Below, in pieces: positions 63,772-64,000 of a DNA stretch of 64,000 bases (position 1 is its first letter; the number at the start of each line of letters is the position of its first letter). The stretch comes from Plectosphaerella cucumerina (taxonomy: Eukaryota; Ascomycota; Sordariomycetes; Glomerellales; Plectosphaerellaceae). Where the stretch lies: NCBI GenBank assembly GCA_020746995.1, contig JAGPXD010000003.1:1426001-1490000 (forward strand), read 5' to 3'. A program made the translations under genes and the position numbers. The notes beneath the pieces are model-generated. The model did not search any database. It had not been told where the DNA came from and saw only the letters and a list, made by a program, of their open reading frames with translations.

Positions 63772-64000
63772 GATGTTTTGTGCAAAGGGGTATCTATGAT
63801 AAGGCTGGGTATGTACAGCAAAGACAGGGCGTAAGGAGTGGTGGCAAGAGCTCCAAGCTCTCGATGTCGCAACTGGGTATCAAGCAAGGGTATATGTCGT
63901 TGACCAGAACGATGCCAGACCGACTGAGCTCGGCGGTAGTGGTGGACAAAGACCGTGTTATAAAGCAAGGGGGCAGGCGATGCCGACGTGGGCAAGGACT

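Overview
The window is nuclear DNA of a filamentous ascomycete (Pezizomycotina, most likely a Sordariomycete). The evidence is GC-rich coding sequence, 46-190 nt introns with GTRNGT donors and CTRAC-like branch sites, Zn2Cys6 regulators, a fatty-acid dioxygenase-P450 fusion (Ppo), a Hce2-type secreted effector and a GT90 enzyme. I count 27 protein-coding genes, one broken gene, one tRNA-Gly(GCC), one MITE-like element and one fold-back insertion. Gene models were built by hand from splice signals, and every joined model stays in frame.

Left part (1-23.4 kb): a four-helix membrane protein, arginase, a type II membrane GT90 glycosyltransferase and a mitochondrial transcription factor of the rRNA dimethylase fold are all on the minus strand. 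They are followed by guanylate kinase, a 1,129-aa Ppo oxygenase, a DUF2235 alpha/beta hydrolase with a 15-nt exon, a MUP1-type amino acid permease and a small CHZ histone-chaperone-like protein.

Middle (23.4-41.9 kb): a disordered Arg-rich protein, a 76-aa TUDOR-type protein with a GC-AG intron, and a transcription factor joining a Zn2Cys6 cluster to a bZIP-like C-terminus. Then come a GH2 beta-mannosidase and a cytochrome b5/FMN 2-hydroxyacid dehydrogenase that share a divergent promoter, an uncharacterised ORF, the tRNA, the Hce2 effector gene with a fold-back in its intron, a P450 and a GNAT acetyltransferase.

Right part (42-64 kb): the best functional group is an apparent amine-utilisation module. 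It has an aldehyde dehydrogenase ending in SKL, an amine/choline-type permease and a copper amine oxidase ending in AKL. The permease and oxidase are divergent across a 1.4-kb spacer with four GATAAG sites, as expected for nitrogen-regulated genes. Both enzymes carry PTS1 signals, so deamination, aldehyde oxidation and peroxide release are predicted to happen in peroxisomes. A Zn2Cys6 regulator lies next to the dehydrogenase, with a Mutator-type MITE between them. Beyond this are an F-box/ankyrin gene, a Nudix hydrolase, a nonsense-interrupted ankyrin paralogue, a Pro-rich single-pass membrane protein, a CmcJ/AsaB-type oxygenase-like protein and a secreted GH16 glucanase.

Intergenic spaces are long (up to 2.9 kb). 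No secondary-metabolite backbone enzyme, intact transposase, CRISPR array or rRNA gene was seen.
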